NCBI GenBank assembly: GCA_021521415.1
Contig: JAIQDT010007680.1
Span: 33,826-97,825, forward strand
Reading direction: 5' to 3'
From: Bidens hawaiensis
Taxonomy: Eukaryota > Streptophyta > Magnoliopsida > Asterales > Asteraceae
DNA: 64,000 bases
Part shown: piece after piece, positions 1-11,262 of the stretch
How positions within the stretch are numbered: position 1 is the first letter of the stretch
How the letters are laid out: every line of letters starts with the position of its first letter
Notes under the pieces: model-generated
The model's input: the letters and a program-made list of their open reading frames with translations, nothing else
Told to the model about the DNA's origin: nothing
The model's database searches: none
Position numbers and translations under genes: made by a program

Positions 1-2570
1 CATCCGCCGACTTGTTTTCGCTTCTTTTTATGTGAATGACTTTGCACGTAAAAAACTGAAGGATCAAGTTCTCTGCTTGTGACAGGTACGAAACCATTAC
101 ATCGTTTTTTGCTTCATAAGTTCCATGGATCTGTCCCGCAATCAACATAGAATCCACCCGGGCTTCTAAATGTTTTACTCTGAGCTTTTTAGCTATCCGC
201 AAGCCTGCCAAAAAAGCTTCGTATTTTTCCTTGTTATTGGTGCTTTCACTAAGCATTCCTCCGCTTTGCTTTGCGGGACCTCTGTAACAAAGTCTGCTAA
301 CACTTGGCCTTTTATCGCGGGTCTAGGTTTGTACTCGATTGCATGTTCCCCTAGTTCAATAGCCCATTTTGCCAAACGACCAGACAATTCTGGCTTACTC
401 AAAACATTTTTTAACTTGTACCCTGTCAGCACATTGATGGGGTGGCCTTGGAAATACCTGCGGAGGCGCCAGGCGGCATATACAAGTGCCAAAACCAGTT
501 TTTCGAGCATTGAGTACCTGGTTTCTGGACCGGTCAACATTCTACTGATATAATAAATTGGTGTTTGAACGTTTTTCCTCTCTGTCAGTAGCATGGCACC
601 GATTGCAATATCAAATGCTGACAAGTACAATGTAAGAAGCTCTCTCTCTTGCAGTGCTCTCAAGGTGGGCAATTCCATTTAACACTTTTTTACTTTCAGG
701 AACGCTTGTTCAGCTTCTGCGGTCCACTTGAAATGCGCTTTCTTTATACAATTTCTTAGAGTCGACACAAATGGATAAGATTTAGCCGCATGATTGGCCA
801 AAAATCTGTTCAGAGCAACAAGTCGTCCATTAAGTGTTTGCACCTCTTTGAGGGAAGATGGGGAAGGCATGCGGGCCACTGCTTGAACTTTGTCTGGTTT
901 AGCTTTGAAACCCGCACCCGTAACGATCACGCCTAAAAATTTCCCTTCTTCCATCCCAAAGGAACATTTACTCAGATTGAGTTTCACGGTTATTCTTCTC
1001 AGAGTATCAAACGTTTCTTCTATGTCCCTTAGCATTTGATCTTCTTCAATGCTTTTTATGACTAGATCATCCATGTAAACTTCCAAGTTTCGCCCAATAT
1101 GATCCTTGAAGGCTTCATCCATTAGTCGTTGGTATGTAGCTCCCGCATTCTTCAACCCAAAGGGCATCATCTTGTAACAGAATGTGCCTTGATCTGTGCG
1201 AAAGGCTGTTTTTTCCTCATCGCCTGCTGCCATACAAATCTGGTGATAGCCTTTATAGGCGTCGAGGAAACACTTAAACTTGAACGGAGCTACCGCGTCC
1301 ACCTTAAGGTCGATTTCGGGCAAAGGATAGCAATCTTTTGGACATGCCTTTTTTAGATCTTTGAAGTCTATGCACATCCGCCATGTTCCATTGCTCTCTG
1401 GAACAATGACGGGATTAGCCACCCAAGTTTGGTACTGGATTTTACGGATGATCCCAGCATGCAAAAGATCTTGAACCTGCTCATTTATTGCTTTAGTCTG
1501 TTCAAGGCCCATCTTACGTTTCTTTTGAACGATTGGTGTAAAATTTGGGTTGACCCTTAGTTTGTGTTCCGCAATCTTCCACGGGACACCAGTCATGTCC
1601 GCGTGTTGCCAAGCAAATATGTCTATATTTTTGGTCAACAATTGCTTCAAAAATGTTCTTACAATCTCAGAGATAGCGGGTCCTATCACAATCATTTGAT
1701 CTAGAAATTTCTTGTTCAAAACCCACTTCTCCGGCTCAGTTCGCTGAACTTGTTTTGGCATCTTGGATGGTTTTGAACTTTCTGCTATAAAACAATGACG
1801 ATTTATGTGGATGATTTCTACGCCAGTGCGGGTCGGGACCCCCACTACACCATGAGCTGTAGAGGGGTGGGTATTGAAATCACCAATCGCCTCACGCCCT
1901 AAGATGATATCATGTTTTGATGTCATCGGTAAGACTAAGAATTCGACATCTTCGGTTCTAGATTGTATTCCGTCACTAAGTGTGACCGGATAAGAAATTA
2001 CTCCCCGTGGATGCATCACCTATCCTCCAAAACCAGACACAGGTGCGTGAATTGGCTTCGGCTTCACCTTGTCGTCTTCATCAAGTTGCTCAAAGCATTG
2101 TTCATACATTATGTCCGAGGTACTTCCGGTATCAAAAAAGACATAATGTGAACGATAATGACCTATAAGGGCAGTGATTATCAGCGGGTTTTTGTTACAT
2201 GGACCTCCCTTGACCCTTGGAAAAATTACTGGTTCATTCTTCCTCATCAAATTCTCTCCTCTTTCCTCCAACCTTGTGCCCGCCTTGGATCATATGAACA
2301 TTTAGGTCCTTGACCTGCTTCTTGGACGGGCCCTGGTATCTCTCGCGGTAGCCTTTCCAGTTCCTGGTTTTGTATTTCTGACTAAGTGTCCAAGCTTTCT
2401 AGATTTCTCGGCTGCCTCTATTTCACCTTTCAAGGCAACGCATTCATTCGTGTTATGACCTATGTCATCGTAAAATGAACAATTTTTTTAGGATCAAGGA
2501 ATGATCTCCTTGTGAGTGATTGAGGTTTCCTAAAATTCACGTTTTCGGTGGTAAGAATCTATGAAGGAGT
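1..2570 (-). pseudogene. Decayed Ty3-gypsy (Tat lineage) gag-pol fragment
   Basis: On the minus strand, reading from 2570 down to 1, this holds the end of gag, then protease, reverse transcriptase, RNase H and part of a second RNase H. The gag end shows a C-x(6)-H-x(4)-C box near 2400-2485 that is typical of Tat gag. Reverse transcriptase carries YMDD near 1065-1080 and the phrase KFLGVIVT. The RNase H part has the pattern SAFDIAIGAMLL. Frame-matched text at 1-215 (VDSMLIAGQIHG, EAKNDVM) matches the additional RNase H that marks the Tat clade. The copy is dead: in-frame stops fall at 2020-2022 and 676-678, there is a frameshift or deletion near 215-260, and a large part of the second RNase H is missing. 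Integrase would lie left of the window. No LTR is visible. The family call is firm and the exact lineage is likely. Confidence 0.85.
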
Positions 2571-2644
2571 CTTCGTCAATGGTGTTCAATTATTGACACG
2601 TTGTGTTGAAGCACCGGCTTTGTTCTTGTTACCTATCAATAAAA

Positions 2645-2870
2645 AATAGTAAAAAATATATGGATTAGGGGTGTCAATTCCCGACAAGACCCGAAACCCG
2701 ACACGAAAAAATATAGGTTTTGGGCCGAACTCGACACGTTTAAAAAACGGGTTGACCCGAACACGACCCGCTTTCTTAAACAGGTCAACCCGAACTCGAC
2801 ACGTTTAAAAAACGGGTTGACCCGAACATGACCCGTTATGGTTGACCTGTTAACCCATTTAAGAACTTTA
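2645..2870. repeat. CCCGA-rich repeat with a 65-bp tandem duplication
   Basis: A stretch beginning AGGGGTGTCAATTCCCGAC is followed by two copies, 65 bp apart (2726 and 2791), of a segment containing CGAACTCGACACGTTTAAA and GGGTTGACCCGAA. The GGGTTGACCC core is itself palindromic. Dispersed plant repeats with this start are often hAT-type non-autonomous elements, but I could not find the opposite terminus, so this is a partial copy at best. A looser relative of the same wording occurs at 24890-25020. Confidence 0.5.
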
Positions 2871-3149
2871 GAGAAGTTAATATTTTGATTTTAGAAATAA
2901 GAAGTTTTTAAATTTTGAAGTTAAATACTTATATTTTAATTTTTCATATATCAATTAACTTTTAAAAGTAAAACAAATTTCTTTATCCGTCAACCCGACA
3001 TGATTGGTACATATTATAATACTATAATATGGAGTTATGGACTAATAAAAAGAAAGCAAAATGAAATAACGATTACGTGATTGAAGAAAATTTCGGCAAT
3101 TAATATTTTTTAGTAATATAATAATATTTCATAGAAACATCCAAACGAT

Positions 3150-3749
3150 TTACAATGAAGTGGCAGGTAAGCGGGCAACAAGCTGCGCCGCAACCTCTTT
3201 TTGGATAGCAAACCCAATCCGACTAAAAACAAAGTTTTGATTCTTATGGGCTGATACGTTACTATACACAACTTTCTGAACCCTATTCAAAAGGTTCACG
3301 GCATCCGGAGCTAAGAAACCAAAAGTGTTAAAGGCGAAGGGGATAAACACGTGTTGATTCTCCAAACAAGCTCTCTCGTGTTTAGCAACCTTGCCCGATG
3401 CCGCCTTCAATGCTGCCTGGCCTGCTACAAATCCAGTGTCCCTAATCCCAACAAGAGGAGACACTCCTGTGAGGTCGACACAAGCGTGTTGTCCCCCTAC
3501 CCACCCAAAAACAAGTATATCGGCCGGTCGTAATATAGATCTTCCTTCTTGAGGATCCGTAAGAAAGTTTACAGGGGCTTCCTTTTTAGCCGAAATTCCG
3601 GCTCGTTTAAGAACATCGCATAGAACATCCCTCACCAAATCATGCCTGTACTTAAACCCAGGCAACTCTTTGCAGTGAACCACATGCTCGCCAAAAAAAT
3701 CCAAACAAACCTTACGGCAAATCAAGCATGACTCATGTACCGGAAACAA
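3150..3749 (-). CDS. Orphan ORF: zinc knuckle plus restriction-like endonuclease fold, non-LTR retrotransposon tail
   Basis: This 199-residue ORF is uninterrupted in otherwise non-coding AT-rich DNA. Residues 8-26 form a C-x2-C-x10-H-x3-C knuckle (C8, C11, H22, C26). RH at 34-35 follows, then E57, the phrase RPADI (D77) and VDLT (D92). The order knuckle, RH, E, RPD-like, D-x-T matches the C-terminal part of non-LTR elements that carry a restriction-like endonuclease, where the acidic residues bind metal and nick target DNA. No reverse transcriptase domain lies upstream: the sequence just above 3749 gives no recognisable protein. The first ATG is used, but the true frame may begin earlier and be broken. 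It is either a 5'-truncated insertion, which is common for non-LTR elements, or a domesticated fragment. I see no poly(A) tail at its 3' side. Family is inferred from motif order only. Confidence 0.5.
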   Translation of the reverse strand: MFPVHESCLICRKVCLDFFGEHVVHCKELPGFKYRHDLVRDVLCDVLKRAGISAKKEAPVNFLTDPQEGRSILRPADILVFGWVGGQHACVDLTGVSPLVGIRDTGFVAGQAALKAASGKVAKHERACLENQHVFIPFAFNTFGFLAPDAVNLLNRVQKVVYSNVSAHKNQNFVFSRIGFAIQKEVAAQLVARLPATSL

Positions 3750-5734
3750 AAGGAAATATTCAAAAACGTTGGTTTTAAGTCGGCTGAATTAAAATAGGCA
3801 TATGAGTTAAAAAAACTGAAAGCTTTGTGCATTGTAAAGTATTAAATATAAAATAATTAAAAAGTAAAATCACTTTTGATAGATTAAATAGCCTTTTAAT
3901 TTCTAAAAAGCAATATATCATCTTTTATTAAAGAAGAAAATAAGCCTCTTTCATTTTGTATTTTCTAAGTGGATTTAGTTGTTGAAGGAATAATGACAAA
4001 CAAAAATGTTAATTTTGTAGGCCTCGTGTTTTATTATAATAATTCGATTGTCTTTTAGAAAGTATAAATAAAATATTGAATGGTGTTTGCTGACTCTTTA
4101 AAAAAATGTTGATTTATGTATTGATTTTTTATTTTGGCACTTATAATCAGATTTTGGGTATAAAGTTGTATCGGCAATTTGCTTGAAAAGGTTCAAATGG
4201 GGTTTTATTTGATGAGTGGTAAAATGTTGCAAGGAAAAAAAATTAGTGTACTTCCTTCTAGGACGCTGGAGATATTAATAAAAACTGTTTTCTGAGTATA
4301 ACTTAAAAGACTATTTTTTTTTTAAGTTTAGAAAAACCGCAACCAATCGTACAAGAATTGTCTTCGGCCCCTCTATTCATGAATCTACCCACAAAGTATT
4401 ATTCGTAACACTTGAGAACAAGTTTGTAGTTAAATCATCATGCTAGCTAGAGCATTTCCTTTGAGAATGTCCTTTGCTTTTTTTTTTTTTTTTTTTTACA
4501 AAATATACATTTTTGAGTTCGACTTAATGTTCTTGCACTTGTAAGGTAAGTGATGTCTGGATTTCATAGTTGAAATGTTTTTTCTCTTGAATGCACATGG
4601 CAATTGAGTCGCTTTTTCATTTTCTTTATTGTATGTTGAAATTGTTTTAAAGCTTCAAAATGTGAATGGAGAATGAATTGGGAAACTCACTATTGGTTCA
4701 GTCTCAACAATTTTGGGCCTAACTCAGAAAGTTACATTAAAACCCTAGTCAGTATGTTCGCTATAGAATAAATACGCACTTCTAATTTTAGGATTCTCTT
4801 CTTCTACCCAATAAAACATGTACTTGTTTTCAACACTAACTTAAGCGTCAAAGAGTTATATCCAGAGATCTTGGTCCCTTCTAATGACTTCTTCATGGTT
4901 TTGCAAATATGACATGTGCTGAAGGAGTTGAAACGTGATTGGTTTATCTCTTTAACTAGTGGATTTGTTGGCGCGTTACGCCATGGTTTGATGGTTGTTG
5001 TTTACGTTTCTTTTGGTATAGCAATAGACTTGTTTGTCTAGTTAGGCAAAAGGTTTTCATAGCAAACTAGGAGCATAACTCATCAGGGGCCAAAACATAT
5101 TTCACAAATAAACAAAGGACTAAACATGTAAATCTCAAAAGTTTACCATAGCAGAAGGTTGTCTATCTATATATTTCGTAATTGTTGTGAAGTTACACGA
5201 CTATAATTTTCTTCAATGCATTAAATTAAGAAAACAAGAATGTGTTATTCACATAAACATTAGTATGATTTTTAATAATACAATTTTCCTGTTGCAAATT
5301 TGATTTCGATCAAATGCTAGGAAGTTTCCACATGTTGATTATTATAAATTTCTCATTTTTCTAATTTCATCAGTGACAAAATACCATTATTATATCTGTT
5401 TTTTTCCTCATCTTTTCAACTTAGATTAAAGAAGCACATGCGTGTGTATTGTTTCAATATGATATTGAAAGAAAGTTAGTAATTAAGTCTTCTTAGTTGC
5501 AGATTTACATAGGAGTGATAGTCGATCAAAATAAGATTGTCGTGTAAACTGATAATTATATCAACTTATATATATAATAGTTTATTGATTAATAACTAAC
5601 TATAATAATCTAACAATTAATCTGGGGGCAAAAAAATATCGCTCACGCCTACAAATAAGTTTAGCTTACATGCACATCACATTCTTAAGTCTTTAACTCG
5701 ATACACTTACTCACGTCCGCAATTAATGCTATTG
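3750..5734. other. AT-rich spacer without recognisable genes
   Basis: No ORF longer than about 60 codons and no protein-like reading was found on either strand. There is a T-run at 4480-4497 and otherwise unremarkable AT-rich sequence. I see no tRNA or rRNA signature. Confidence 0.6.
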
Positions 5735-5865
5735 ATCGTCTGGTCCAATGACATTGGGTGACGGTTTAACACTTGGAATCTTTAAAGTTTGAGGTTCAAA
5801 CTTGACTTAAGAGGGTTTTCCCACAATAGTGGGTTTCCTCAAACGCATTATTGGGTGAATCATAT
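5735..5865 (+). repeat. SINE-like fragment (tRNA-derived)
   Basis: The stretch has a TCTGGTCCAATGACA segment resembling a degenerate Pol III A box. About 50 bp later GAGGTTCAAACTTGA resembles a B box (consensus GGTTCGANNCC), and a short CCCACAATAGTGGG hairpin follows. The spacing fits tRNA-derived plant SINEs. No clear poly(A) or T tail or target duplication was found, so this is a tentative call. Confidence 0.3.
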
Positions 5866-6163
5866 ATGAAACGTCAAAATACCTACAATTAATAATCTCT
5901 AACACACAATCTCTATCAACTAAAGACATCGACGCACCAAAACACTGCTTGATAATCTATAACACACAATATCCATTTATTAAGGGCTTCTTAATAGAAG
6001 TAAGAAAGATTAAGATTGTGGCTTCATCCTTCTCTTTAAAGATAACGATCCTTATAAGTAAGTAAATCAATTTTAAAATCTAACTTAATTATGTTCATGA
6101 TTGAATCCACATATTAGTGGTGATTATTAATTTAACCCACATACTAATGATATAACCAATATA

Positions 6164-6180
6164 TGGTATCAGAGCATATG
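6164..6180 (+). other. Isolated primer-binding-site-like sequence
   Basis: TGGTATCAGAGCATATG matches the 3' end complement of initiator-Met tRNA used by most plant LTR retrotransposons. No paired LTRs or coding domain were found around it, so it is likely the remnant of an old LTR element whose boundaries I cannot fix. Confidence 0.5.
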
Positions 6181-6286
6181 TTACGTATATCGAATTCAGT
6201 CATAAAATTCGTTAACGGTGGATTGAATAAGTTTCTAGAAGATTAAATTTGAGCCCCACAATTTTTTTTGTGTATGGGCCACAATC

Positions 6287-6758
6287 TCACGATTCACGAA
6301 TGACTATTAATATTTTCTGTGTGGCCCAAATTAATTTCTCAACCCAACTTTCACGGCCCAAATGATAATTGGTAATCAAATAAAACCCATACGTGTTTCG
6401 AATGAATCTTGATTTCCAAAGTTGAATGGGCCCATTAATTTTTAGTGAATAGTAAATTCTCACTATTTTTACCGTATTTGTATTTGAAATCACAAAATTT
6501 AATTGTGATGAGTTTACAAGTTTCGTGTACAGCACATAAGTGGGACTTATCACTTTAATCTGAAATATTATGTGTATAAAATACTTATTAAATAAAAATA
6601 TAATTTATAATATCATACACCGTTAATATAAAGACATCATACAGTATAGTTTACAACAACAATTTAAAAATAAACAATTAATTGGTAAACTGGCATTATT
6701 TGTTGAATTCCTTCAAGATTAAACGGGTTTTCTAAAAACATAATATATATATATATAT
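6287..6758. other. Non-coding AT-rich stretch
   Basis: An 88-codon minus-strand ORF at 6287-6553 has no recognisable domain and reads like chance AT-rich sequence. Nothing else is seen up to the MITE at 6759. Confidence 0.5.
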
Positions 6759-7253
6759 GGGAGGGTTACTCTAAAAATAAATAGAATTTTAGGAAGACTA
6801 AGAATAAATCATAGTCACTGATCATGTTAATCAATGGTTGAGATTTAAAATCACCAATAACCGACATAGTTTCCTATAATTGTTCTTTCATCATCATTTG
6901 TAATGTCAAATGTCAAAAATTGATTGGCTCTTACAATTCTTATGAAACTTTTTATTCTTATTTGAACCCTTTTATATATATATATATATATATATATAAA
7001 AGGGTTCAAATAAAAAGAAAGAGTTTCCTAAGAATAGTAAGAACCTATAGATTTTTGACAAGTGGCATTACAACCTATGGTGAAAGAAGAATTCTAAGAA
7101 ACTATGTCGGTTATAGTGGTGAAAGAGTAATTATAAGAAACTATGTCGGTTTTTGGTAATTTTAAATCTCAACCATTGATTAACATAATCCAATGGCTAT
7201 GATTTATTTTTAGTCTTCCTAGGAAACAACTTCTTTTTAGTATAACCCTCCCC
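6759..7253. mobile_element. Hairpin MITE, about 495 bp
   Basis: The left end GGGAGGGTTACTCTAAAAA pairs with the right end TTTTTAGTATAACCCTCCC. Inside, AAGACTAAGAATAAATCATAG pairs with TATGATTTATTTTTAGTCTT, and CCGACATAGTTTC pairs with GAAACTATGTCGG, which occurs twice on the right arm. The centre is a TA palindrome flanked by TTTGAACCC and GGGTTCAAA (about 6962-7008). The arms together cover nearly the whole element, so its RNA would fold into one long stem. Flanking TA-rich DNA hides any target duplication. Confidence 0.75.
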
Positions 7254-7266
7254 TATATATATATAT

Positions 7267-7480
7267 AGGGTAGGGTTAATGTAAAAAACAATATTTTTTT
7301 GAGAAGAATAGAATAGATATAGGCCCTAGATCTATGATCTAGTGGTTGAGATTGATAGTTTTTAAATAACTGTATTGTTTCCTATTTACATGGTATAGTG
7401 TCATATTTAGGTGGTTTGTTTTATTTTAAGGCTCTTCTCATACTTCTTACAAAACAATTGTTTTTTATTTAAACACACAC
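7267..7480. mobile_element. Small MITE-like element
   Basis: The left end GGGTAGGGTTAATG followed by AAAAAACAATATTTTTTTG is mirrored by CAAAACAATTGTTTTTTATT near 7450-7470. The interior includes GATCTAGTGGTTGAGATT, a phrase common in short non-autonomous elements that sit next to each other in TA-rich sites. The right end runs into an AC/TA microsatellite, so the boundary is approximate. Confidence 0.45.
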
Positions 7481-7500
7481 ACACACACACATATATATAT

Positions 7501-8894
7501 GAGATGATTCAAAAGAGAATTTATATTACTTCAAAAAATGCGAGAAATGAATATAAGACACTAGTTTTATTTTAGGTTTTAAAAGTATAAACATAAATTA
7601 AGAAGGTATAAATGCATCTCTCTCTTCGATTAATATATCTATTCATTTAATATAACTAATGAAATTACTATATTTGAAAAATATTAAGAATTATTTTATT
7701 TTTATAACTATTTTTTGTCTCTTGAATTTTTATCATACACAAGTACAATTTATTCATACGTTAAAATTTCTTTTTATCCAAATTTCTTCCAACTTAATAT
7801 ATTAATATCCATCAACACGTAGTTACATTGTGATAAATATTGCAAAAAACTATTTTACATGTGCTTGCATTAAATATCAATAAAAAAATATAATATACAC
7901 AAAAACATATAGCCTACACTTGTTCTAAGAATAAGAAAACATATAACCTACACACAAAATTCATTATCAATAAAATACACACACACACGAAAACATATAA
8001 CCTACACACGAAAAACATATAAGCTACACACGAAATTTTATCCTACACAAATACAATTTATTCATACATTAAAATTTCTTTCTATTTAAAACCAATTTCT
8101 TCCAACTCAACTTATCAATATCTATCAACACGTAGTTACATTGTGATGAATAATATAAAAAAAACTATCTTACACATGTTTGCATTAAATGTGAAATATA
8201 CAACCTACACAAAAACATATAATCCACACTTGTTCTAAGAATAAGAAAGCATATAACCTACACATGACAAATATATAACCTACACACGTGTAGGATATGT
8301 GTATATTTGTGTAGTTTATATAATTGTTGATGTCGAATTAAATATGTAAGTTGTATGTCTTTTTGTATGTTGTACGTTTTTATTGCTCAAAACAAGTGTA
8401 TGTTATATAATTTTGTGTAGGTTGTATATAGTTTATATTTAATGGACACATTTGTATGACATATTTTTATTATTTATAACAATAGTTTTTCTAGATATGT
8501 CAATTGAAAAAAAAAATATTATGTTTCAATATTTATTGTTAAAAATTACGCTTTGATATGCTAATAAATTGAGTGGAAAAAAATTGTTTTTTTTAATATA
8601 AAGAACTAGTATTAGATGAATAAATTATATTTTTGTTAAATAAAATGAAGATGATCTAAATAAATTATAAAACTAAATTAGTGTTTTTATCTTTTTAATT
8701 ATTGTAGTTAAATTAGGTAGATATATTAAGTAGAGAGAGATTTATTATGGTTGTATTCGTTGTATTAATTGGAGAGAGAGTATGCATTTATTGTTGCATT
8801 TACATCTTTTTCATTTATTTTTAAGCTTTTAAAGCCTAAAATAAAACTAGTGGCTCGTATTTATTTCTCGTAGTAATTTCATTTCTCTCTTGAA

Positions 8895-8895
<1 letters not shown>
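7501..8895. mobile_element. Large foldback (terminal inverted repeat) element, about 1.4 kb
   Basis: The left arm (7501-7670), containing GAGAAATGAATA, ACTAGTTTTATTTTAGG, AAATGCATCTCTCTC and GATTAATATATC, is matched by the complement on the right arm (8700-8895), including CCTAAAATAAAACTAGT and GAGAGAGTATGCATTT. Inside lies a direct duplication of about 240 bp (7728-7962 and 8037-8278) sharing CAACACGTAGTTACATTGTGAT and TTGTTCTAAGAATAAGAAA. Reverse-complement relatives of the same text occur around 8290-8500. There is no coding capacity, so it must depend on a transposase elsewhere, if it is mobile at all. Confidence 0.6.

Positions 8896-8957
<62 letters not shown>
8896..8957. repeat. TA dinucleotide microsatellite
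   Basis: About 60 bp of almost perfect TA repeat lie between the foldback element and the next MITE-like arm. Similar runs occur at 6973-7000, 25693-25726, 26911-26946 and 61987-62050. Confidence 0.9.
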
Positions 8958-8961
<4 letters not shown>

Positions 8962-9865
8962 AGGTTATTATAAAAGTGAAGTGTGTCTAAAAAGTGTATG
9001 AAGTGATCTGGTGCGTTAGATTGGATGATTTAATGGTTAAGATTAAAAGTTGGTTTATTTGTGGGTGTGTCATATTTTGATACTATTTCATAAAATTGCA
9101 AGGGCAAAAATGTCTTACATATAGAAAACATGTAACCGTAATATTGTTATGCTTATAACCTTCGAAATTTTAGGCTTAATTTAGACAGAATTAAATAATT
9201 AACATATGGTTATTCTAATATTTGGAGCACAAAATATCTAGTTTCTCCCCAAAATAAGAAATCGTATCCCTCTACAATCATAATTAACCAAAATTAAGTT
9301 TCCAAAAATAAACAAGAAACCGAATCAAGGTCTCAAAGGATGCATAAATGGAGGGAACCAGTGATGAATCCAGAAAATTTTGTCAGTGGGCGCAAAAAAC
9401 GGTCAACATAGAACGGGTTAAGTCAAACCAAATGGGTCAGGTCAAATTAAATTACTTTTAATAAACCACGTATAGAAATGTAAGCAACATATTTCCCCAA
9501 AACACAATAACAAAATACATATTACAGTTGATAAAAAACTTTGCATAATTGTTACGGCACAAAGCGCTCTTATGTACAAATAAAAAAATTAAAGTTAAAA
9601 TAGTGTAGAATTATAAAAAAGAAATGATACTATGAATACTATCATATTTTGGTCTAATATTTATAATGGTCCAATTAAACTAACAAAATATATCACCATA
9701 TTAATAGCTAATTAATGAAGTGATTAGACAATTAAACAATCTAAGCTTAATTGTTAATTTGTAAAAGAAAAACTACACTTGCGTTTGAAAAGTTGGCTCG
9801 AAAAGTTGAGTTTGGGGCACTAAAAAAACACGGATGGAGCACGTGGGGTCTTTGAACCTAATATA
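8958..9865. mobile_element. Left halves of two DNA-type elements split by element A
   Basis: Sequence at 8958-9010 contains GTGTGTCTAAAAAGTGTAT. Its complement-like partner TGTACACTTTTTAGAGAGAT lies at 15863-15883, beyond element A. Inside that pair, GATGAATCCAGAAAATTTTG (9364) is matched on the other side by CTGAATCCGCCCCTTG (15808), complement CAAGGGGCGGATTCAG, a terminus seen in many plant DNA elements. This suggests one MITE-like element containing another, with A inserted last. The boundaries are approximate and target duplications are not clear. Confidence 0.4.
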
Positions 9866-10280
9866 TGTAAGGCCCCGTTACCGGAAGCCCTACTTTCGCG
9901 TTGGATTTACTCATAAACACAGTTCTAAATATCAGAGTTAATTAAAACATTTACACGGAATATAAAACTTTCATAAAACTTTGCATAATTCATAACTTGT
10001 CTCAAAACATTCTTTGTCTTTCAACATTAAAGCATTAAATTAAAACATCATAAGTCTTCAGATGCCAGACTCTCGTTCAGTGCCATGTGTCCCCTCAAGC
10101 GAGCTGCCTCATTCTACTCACCTGCGTGCATACTAAAAGTCAGCTACGCTGAGTGAGTTCTAGATAATCACATAATCATACCATTCACATAACATAATGT
10201 TCTTTCATTCATACTTTCATACTTTCATACTGTATTAACTTACTGTCATATCTTACGTTATAAAGAGCATTACGCCCTAC

Positions 10281-10512
10281 ATTCCTCGAGTATTATTAGG
10301 GCTCGGTACCCTCCTTCCTCGAGTATTATTAGGGCTCGGTACCCTCTTTCCTCGAGTATTATTAGGGCTCGGTACCCTCCTTCCTCGAGTATTATTAGGG
10401 CTCGGTACCCTCTTTCCTCGAGTATTATTAGGGCTCGGTACCCTCCTTCCTCGAGTATTATTAGGGCTCGGTACCCTCTTTCCTCGAGTATTATTAGGGC
10501 TCGGTTCCCTCT
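10281..10512 (-). repeat. 33-bp minisatellite in element A LTR (seven copies)
   Basis: Seven tandem copies of a 33-bp unit containing CTCGAGTATTATTAGGGCTC are present. Units alternate between endings CTCC and CTTT, giving a 66-bp higher-order period. Because 33 is a multiple of three, an open frame (PSPNNTRG repeated) appears by chance. The identical array is in the other LTR at 14059-14290. Confidence 0.92.
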
Positions 10513-11007
10513 TCGTTACCATACAACCATACATTATCATTTCTTTCTTTTATTATCTTTATCACGTTCATACACGTAAACATACATATCATACTTACCT
10601 TACACCTGGCGTTACAACCTGACAGTACGTGCAATATCCGAAGATCGTTCACGTAACATCAAGCAATCATTCATACATATCATATCATTCACATAAGGCA
10701 TACACTTATCTCGTAGGATAAGTGTATTAACAAACATATTGAGTATGCACACAGCCCCGAAAACATAACACATAAGGGGGCTAGAAACTCACCTGAATAC
10801 GGTTACGTTCTCCGTTGATTGTAATTCCTTTCTTTAACTGGGCTCGGCTAACTGTATAATATTTACACATATCAATTAACTACTACTACCCGTTTTCAAT
10901 AACTGCCTTAACACATTTCCCATTAGGTTTTTAATTCATTTTAAAAAACGAACTTCGCTTCAGGCGAAGTTAAACCTTAGGCGAACTTGGAAACAACTTG
11001 GTTCTGG

Positions 11008-11262
11008 CTTGATTCGATCGAATAGGAACACGTTCGATCGAATAGGAACACGTTCGATCGAATACAACACGTTCGATCGAATACAACACGTTCGATCAAA
11101 CAGGAACACGTTCGATCGAATAGGAACACGTTCGATCGAATACAACACGTTCGATCGAATACAACACGTTCGATCAAACAGGAACACGTTCGATCGAATA
11201 GGAACACCGATCGATTACAACATTCATTCGATCGAATACAAAACTCATTCGATCGAATGAGT
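11008..11262 (-). repeat. TTCGATCGAA palindrome array in element A LTR
   Basis: About a dozen units of 19-20 bp each begin with the perfect palindrome TTCGATCGAA (or TTCGATCAAA) and end TAGGAACACG or TACAACACG. The order of unit types repeats with a period of about 78 bp. More scattered copies continue to 11360. In element orientation the array lies downstream of the TATA motif, so it would be transcribed. The same array is at 14786-15040. Confidence 0.9.

Noticed and set aside
10277..10540. An 87-codon repeat protein (PSPNNTRG repeats), also at 14055-14318
   Set aside because: It is the 33-bp LTR minisatellite read in frame. The LTR context and lack of a flanking gene argue against coding.
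10960..11260. Several repetitive ORFs in both directions over the TTCGATCGAA array (copies near 14738-15038)
   Set aside because: Palindromic 19-20-bp units keep frames open by chance. The array is part of the LTR.
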